Shown piece after piece: positions 37,720 through 42,303 of a stretch of 42,303 nucleotides of DNA. The translations under genes were made by a program, and so were the position numbers. The stretch spans positions 1-42,303 of IMG/VR virus record IMGVR_UViG_3300025147_000006. One strand, written 5' to 3'. Numbering within the stretch: position 1 is the first letter of the stretch; every line of letters starts with the position of its first letter. The notes under the pieces were generated by a model. That model was not told where the DNA came from and did not search any database. It saw only the letters and a program-made list of their open reading frames with translations. Origin of the DNA: a virus.

Positions 37720-37750
37720 AAAAGAGGGCTATTAATTTAGTCCTCTTTTT
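37720..37750 (+). terminator. Terminator after the SGNH hydrolase gene
   Basis: AAAAGAGG-GCT (37720-37730) pairs with AGT-CCTCTTTT (37739-37749; one G-T pair), followed by TTATT. With the promoter at 36225 it makes the gene a self-contained unit. Confidence 0.85.
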
Positions 37751-37775
37751 ATTACGCAGAAAAGGAGTTGGTAAA

Positions 37776-39662
37776 ATGGCAACAATAGAAGCGGAAAGAA
37801 AAGCGAGAATATTAGCAAGAGAAGCAGAGATAAACGCGGCACAAGCTACTCCTGAATGGAAGGCAGCTTATGCTAAAGCTATGGCAACACCGTCACCGAA
37901 TGATGCTATTTACGCAAGGGTAAAAGCCCAAACGGAAAGCGCGGCAGCTGCAAATCTTGCCACTGTGACAAAGAACACAGGACTTACGGCAAGCAATGAT
38001 GGCTACTACAACATGAAAAATGACAGTACAGGCGGCAGTGGTGTATTTTCGGGCGCAGCATTACAACAAGCGTTAAAAGACGGTTGGGGTGCTGCATCTG
38101 CTCCAACGGATTATAGCAAATTAGGTGCAAATTCTGTTTATAGACCTGAAAACGCAGCTAATGTCGGCAGCGCACCTGTACCGTATGCAAACATGATAAA
38201 TACACCAACGGCATACAAAGCACCAGATACAATGATGGCAGAGAAAGCCCCACAAGTACAGCCGCAACCGGATTTTGCAAGTATGATAAGTCAAGAGTTC
38301 AGCAAACAAAACCAATTACAGCAATCTCAACAGGCGACACAAGCGGCAGCGCAACAAACAGAACGGCAAAGGGTAGAACAGCAAGCGGCAGCTGATAAAA
38401 TACAATCTGAAAACTATATAAAACAACTCAAACAGGCACAAATTGATAATAACGTGGCTGGACTTGATAAACAAAAAAATGGCATGTTATCTAATTTATC
38501 CTCTGAACAATCCTTGATACAGCCAGCGGCATACGCAGACCGTAACAAGGCTAATGTCGGTATGAATAACGCTAATAATTCGTGGAATGAATTTATGGCA
38601 CAAAAATACGGATCGTCAAAGTCTGGTATTGAAGGTCTGGGAGTTGGACTTAATTTAAATCAGTATCAAGGTCAAGTTGGCTCAATTAATAGTGATGCTA
38701 CGGCAAAAGAAGCTGATATTTCAAGGCGAACTACCGATGTAAATAACAACTATTTATCAGATGTTCAAGCGGCTAAAAGTGGAGCAGAAGCTACGGCTTT
38801 ACAAAATCAATTAAATCAGTACAATACTGATAAAAACTTTAACTATCAAGCAAATCAGGACAGTATTAGCAATGCAAACAATAATAGAAACTTTAATTAT
38901 CAGGTAGGGCAGGATAGCATTAACAATGCAAATAATGACAGAAACTTTAATTACCAATCTGGACAAGACAAAATATCCAATGCAAACACAATAGCAAACA
39001 CTGAATCTACCGTAGCAAGTAACAAATTAAAGGCAATTACGAACGAAGCTAATTTAGTTTCACAAGCTAATTATAAAGATATCACAGCGGAAATAAACCG
39101 CAGAACCACAATAAATGCTAACGACCCTTTGATACCTTATTTACAAGCAGCTAGAACGGCAAAAATTGAGAATCAAAAAGCGGTAGAGTTAAAAGCTAAA
39201 GAGGTTAAGACTGCAGCACAACAACAAATTTATGATAATGCCATGGTTGCGTGGAAAGAAAGCGGAGTAGCTACCCAACAAATGTCTAAAATACTAGGTG
39301 TGCCAGTAGGTGCAAATACGGCTAGTTACAATATTGATAACATAAACGCAGCTATTAGCAGATCACAAGTCTCTATAAGTCAGCAGAACGCAAATACTAA
39401 TTCAAGCCAGTTAGCATGGGCTAAAGATCCGAAAAATCCAGATAATATAGCTAAGATAAAGCTAAACACTAGCACTACGAATACAGTTGATGATTATGCA
39501 AGCACCATTAACAGTCTATATGTTCAAACCCCCAATTCAGACAATGGTTATGTTAGCAGCATGGACAAGAAAAGCATAAGGGCTTATCTTGTTGACCTTG
39601 TTACACAGGGCGTAGATGCAAGTATAGTCGATTCACTAGCGGCAAGATACGGTGTAAAGTAG
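37776..39662 (+). CDS. Internal virion / ejection protein with tandem repeats
   Basis: A 628-aa, Gln/Asn/Ala-rich, largely helical protein with strong SD AAAGGAG. N terminus EAERKARILAREAEINAAQA is a coil; residues about 175-235 are Gln-rich; residues 354-407 are three tandem 18-aa repeats (NFNYQANQDSISNANNNR type). It precedes the 1238-aa virion protein by 10 bp. Podovirus ejection proteins have this composition and place. Function by context. Confidence 0.65.
   Translation: MATIEAERKARILAREAEINAAQATPEWKAAYAKAMATPSPNDAIYARVKAQTESAAAANLATVTKNTGLTASNDGYYNMKNDSTGGSGVFSGAALQQALKDGWGAASAPTDYSKLGANSVYRPENAANVGSAPVPYANMINTPTAYKAPDTMMAEKAPQVQPQPDFASMISQEFSKQNQLQQSQQATQAAAQQTERQRVEQQAAADKIQSENYIKQLKQAQIDNNVAGLDKQKNGMLSNLSSEQSLIQPAAYADRNKANVGMNNANNSWNEFMAQKYGSSKSGIEGLGVGLNLNQYQGQVGSINSDATAKEADISRRTTDVNNNYLSDVQAAKSGAEATALQNQLNQYNTDKNFNYQANQDSISNANNNRNFNYQVGQDSINNANNDRNFNYQSGQDKISNANTIANTESTVASNKLKAITNEANLVSQANYKDITAEINRRTTINANDPLIPYLQAARTAKIENQKAVELKAKEVKTAAQQQIYDNAMVAWKESGVATQQMSKILGVPVGANTASYNIDNINAAISRSQVSISQQNANTNSSQLAWAKDPKNPDNIAKIKLNTSTTNTVDDYASTINSLYVQTPNSDNGYVSSMDKKSIRAYLVDLVTQGVDASIVDSLAARYGVK
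38835..38996 (+). repeat. Three 54-bp tandem repeats (18 aa each)
   Basis: Units start at 38835, 38889 and 38943, encoding NFNYQANQDSISNANNNR and two close variants (VGQDSINNANNDR, SGQDKISNAN). In-frame repeats suggest recent expansion of a coiled segment. Confidence 0.8.
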
Positions 39663-39672
39663 GAGGTATGAT

Positions 39673-42303
39673 ATGGGATTCAGTGCAAATGTAAAAAAAG
39701 AATTAAACTTAAAAACAGCAAAAACTTCTTTTACTCAGAAGGTGAAAACTGAACTTGTGCAGCAAGACAACACCACTAAAATGCTACAAGCCCAAAAAGT
39801 ATCAGCGTTAAAAGAAAAGAATGCGATTAAGCCGACTATTACTCCACAATATTCCTTACAAAAGCAACAGGACTTAATGGATTTTATGGAGAAACCTTTA
39901 ATCAAACCTTTAGTGGCAAAGCCTAAAGCTAATGTGCCTTATGTTAACACCTTTAAAGAAGTGCCTAAAAACATCAAGAGTGGTAATATCTTAGGCGGTT
40001 TGGGTAACTCTTTGAAAGGTGTCGGGCAAATGGCATTAGAGGGTTTATCAGCACCACAAAAGCTAGTTCTTAATGCTTCAAAAGGCATAATTGATACACA
40101 TAAGGGCAAAAAGGCTAGTTTTAATCCAAATATTACAACAGATAGTTATTTAAAAGATACAGGCAACGCGCAAGGGGATAAGTTTTATAACTCTAAAGTT
40201 GGACAGTTTGCAAAGGGTGTTTTTAATCTAGGTAGTGACCCCTTTACAGTAGTCGGTGGTGGTATAGCAGATGATGTTTTGAGAGCAACAACTAAAGGTG
40301 CTAAAGGGCTTGAAAACTTAGGCAATATTGGTAAAAAAGCTAGTGAGAAAATGGCTGATAATCCAATCATTAGGTCGCTTAATGATAAGTTAACAACCGT
40401 ATCTAAAGGAACAAATGCTAACCTTGCAGCCAGAGAGGCATTAACAGCAGCTAATAAAATAGATAGTGCCAATAAGCCCTTAAATGACCTTCCAACCATC
40501 AAACTGCAATCAGATGTAATTACACCAGATGACAAGTTTATGACGGATAGACTTAAAAATGCTACCGATTCAGAGTTAACACCATACGAGTTAAAGTACA
40601 AGCAAACGGTGTTAAATAGAGGTTCGGCAAGTGAAACGGTTGCACCAGCTATAACTAAAGAAGTACCTACAGTAGCGAGTATCAAGCCTAAACTGACAAT
40701 TACAACTAATGCGCAAGGCAAGAGGGTTATTTCTAGTGGGCTAAAGTCTAAAGCCGCTACCATTAATATAGATAATCCAACTAAAGTTAATCTTCAATCT
40801 TTTAACGAAGCTGAAAAAGCTACAGGAGAATTAAAAACAAGTCAGTTCAGAGAGAATACCATTGAACGAGCAACGGAAATTAATGATACAGCTAGAGAAA
40901 TGTTTCCAGAAAACGAATTCCGGTATGAGGTTGAGAAAGTTGCTGATTGGCAAAACCAAGCCGTTAGCAATATTAACAAGAATAAAAAATCCGTAGAGTT
41001 CGAAATAAGGAATGCTTCTGATTCTTTAACTAAAGTACAACAACATGAAGCCGCTATTCTGTACAAAGAATTTGAACAAGAAGCTATGGGAACAGGCGAT
41101 TGGACAAAGGCATTAAGTTTTATGAAAACTGTTACAAGAGGTAACACGGAAGCAGGAAGAAACTTAAAGGCTATAGATTCGGCATGGGAGAAGAAAACAG
41201 CAGCAGGGGCGGTTATGGATGCCGTTAAAGCGGTTGACGGTGTTGAAGAAGGGTTAAAGAAAACTAATCCTGCAAAGCTTAAAAAGATTAATGAAGAAAC
41301 GGATGGAATCGTTAAAGGTTTAGAAGGGTTAACCGATGTTCAAAAAGAAGCTAGATTAAAGCAAATCTTTAAACCAAGTGTACTAAAACCTCAAAGAAGT
41401 TTACGCGAAAAAGTATTGGAATTAATTGATTTAGGGGCTTATGACAAGGAATCTATAAGGGACTTGATTAAGCTTAAAGAAGGTTTGCCGATACTTGAAG
41501 TTGATGATATTAAAAAGATTACGGAGTACATGAATAAGGCTAAGACTTTTGCAGAAGGTAGTTATGACCAGAGGGATATGTACGGTAGAGTTGGTTTGCT
41601 GATAGCTAACAAAGTTCCTGCAAGCCTAACAACTAAAATAGTTCATGCACCAAGAATGGCTATGTTGGGAGCAATGAAAACATTTTTCACTAAGAATTTC
41701 GGTGGCAATGTTGGTAACGATGTTTACGAAGAATTTATAAGAAGTGTTCCAAGTTCAATAATTGATATGGTAGTTTCTAAGATTGCTAAAACAGATAGAA
41801 CTATTTTATTTCCTTCTGTAAAAACCATAGGGACTAAGTTAAAAGGTTATGGAACTGGTTTTGCCGAACAGACTAAAGACATAATAAGAGGAACAAACAC
41901 AGCACCGAATATGGTGGCAGGAGAAATACCACAAGGCAGAATATACAAAACCAAAATATTAAATGGAATTGACCAGTTTATCAGGGCAGGACTTCAATAT
42001 GGAGATCGCCCTACTTTTCAGAGTGTATTTGATGAAACCATAAGGCAGCAAAAGAAGATACTAAAAACTGATACAATTACTGATAGTATGAAAACTTTTG
42101 CACATGAAGTTGCTAGTGACAGAGTATTCCAAAATAAGAGCGAGACAGCAAAAGGGCTAGGAGGTCTTAGAACTGGAATAAATCAGATGGGCAAAGGCTT
42201 ACTGGGCATAGGTGGCAAAGAAGGTGGTGTGGGTAATGCCATTTCTCCATTCATAAACACGGCTGCCAACATTGCTGAAAAAGTCGTGGATAACACACCA
42301 ATT
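39673..42303 (+). CDS. Very large internal virion protein (N-terminal part; gene continues at 2-1213)
   Basis: ATG 39673 is 6 bases after AGGAGG; an alternative ATG at 39668 is in another frame and stops at once. The frame stays open to the end and continues across the circle to 1213, giving 1238 aa. Residues about 633-790 (RDMYGRVGLLIANKVPASLT, APRMAMLGAMKTFFTKNFGG and IDQFIRAGLQYGDRPTFQSV) resemble a large polyvalent protein domain (LPD38-like) found in podovirus proteins that enter the cell with the DNA. The last 127 bases duplicate 1-127. Confidence 0.85.
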   Translation, partial: MGFSANVKKELNLKTAKTSFTQKVKTELVQQDNTTKMLQAQKVSALKEKNAIKPTITPQYSLQKQQDLMDFMEKPLIKPLVAKPKANVPYVNTFKEVPKNIKSGNILGGLGNSLKGVGQMALEGLSAPQKLVLNASKGIIDTHKGKKASFNPNITTDSYLKDTGNAQGDKFYNSKVGQFAKGVFNLGSDPFTVVGGGIADDVLRATTKGAKGLENLGNIGKKASEKMADNPIIRSLNDKLTTVSKGTNANLAAREALTAANKIDSANKPLNDLPTIKLQSDVITPDDKFMTDRLKNATDSELTPYELKYKQTVLNRGSASETVAPAITKEVPTVASIKPKLTITTNAQGKRVISSGLKSKAATINIDNPTKVNLQSFNEAEKATGELKTSQFRENTIERATEINDTAREMFPENEFRYEVEKVADWQNQAVSNINKNKKSVEFEIRNASDSLTKVQQHEAAILYKEFEQEAMGTGDWTKALSFMKTVTRGNTEAGRNLKAIDSAWEKKTAAGAVMDAVKAVDGVEEGLKKTNPAKLKKINEETDGIVKGLEGLTDVQKEARLKQIFKPSVLKPQRSLREKVLELIDLGAYDKESIRDLIKLKEGLPILEVDDIKKITEYMNKAKTFAEGSYDQRDMYGRVGLLIANKVPASLTTKIVHAPRMAMLGAMKTFFTKNFGGNVGNDVYEEFIRSVPSSIIDMVVSKIAKTDRTILFPSVKTIGTKLKGYGTGFAEQTKDIIRGTNTAPNMVAGEIPQGRIYKTKILNGIDQFIRAGLQYGDRPTFQSVFDETIRQQKKILKTDTITDSMKTFAHEVASDRVFQNKSETAKGLGGLRTGINQMGKGLLGIGGKEGGVGNAISPFINTAANIAEKVVDNTPI
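42177..42303. repeat. Terminal direct repeat, right copy
   Basis: Identical to bases 1-127 over the whole length. See the left copy: the two ends close the 42,176-bp circle. Confidence 0.95.

Noticed and set aside
1-42303. tRNA or rRNA genes
   Set aside because: No cloverleaf with a TTCRA-type arm or rRNA-like segment was noticed by eye; a covariance scan could still find a divergent one.

Overview
The window is one complete circular genome written linearly. The last 127 bases (42177-42303) repeat the first 127 exactly, and the gene cut at the end continues in frame at the start. The unique circle is therefore 42,176 bp. An exact 127-base overlap looks like an assembler k-mer overlap, not a biological terminal repeat. 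Base composition is AT-rich, Shine-Dalgarno (SD) sites are strong (AGGAGG/AGGTGAT type) and TTG/GTG starts are frequent. Together with RecU, a DnaD-like replication protein, DUF1351 and BhlA and phi-LC3 type holins, this points to a low-GC Firmicute host, probably Clostridium or a relative. The virion genes (P22-like portal, scaffold, coat, gp10-like tail protein, fibres and very large internal proteins, with no tape measure, tail tube or sheath) indicate a short-tailed phage (podovirus).

Layout. (1) 21165-42303 and on through 1-2545, plus strand: late region. It holds a late promoter, a RepL-like gene, terminase, portal, scaffold, coat, connectors, tail, fibres, a secreted SGNH hydrolase with its own promoter and terminator, two large internal virion proteins and the lysis cassette. 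(2) 4094-2588, minus strand: a tight operon of eight small accessory genes behind a near-consensus promoter. (3) 4281-4970: a 52-aa helix-turn-helix gene and a roughly 450-bp, poorly coding, possibly structured-RNA region between terminators. (4) 6580-5001, minus strand: ParA, a small ribbon-helix-helix (RHH) partition protein, and a GIY-YIG nuclease carrying a related C-terminal domain. (5) 6740-7761: genetic switch, with a promoter containing a LexA-type box that drives a 39-aa peptide, a repressor without a protease domain, and a Cro-like gene. (6) 7782-20300, plus strand: early region with Rha antirepressor, Bet/RecT recombinase, DUF1351 protein, SSB, radical SAM protein, DnaD-like initiator or loader with internal iterons, DnaB helicase, RecU, many small Cys-rich proteins and a sigma-4-like regulator at the end. 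(7) 21039-20337, minus strand: three small genes from a strong promoter.

How it fits together. No integrase, transposase or protelomerase was found. A ParA/RHH partition pair, repeats resembling its binding sites and a plasmid-type RepL-like protein are present instead. The most economical reading is a phage-plasmid: a temperate podovirus whose prophage is an extrachromosomal circle. The repressor cannot self-cleave, so a LexA-box promoter pointing into the repressor gene is a candidate route for SOS induction. The sigma-like protein may act on the late promoter just downstream, which has three ATTGCGT heptamers at exact 11-bp spacing. All functional names come from reading motifs by eye; no database search was made.
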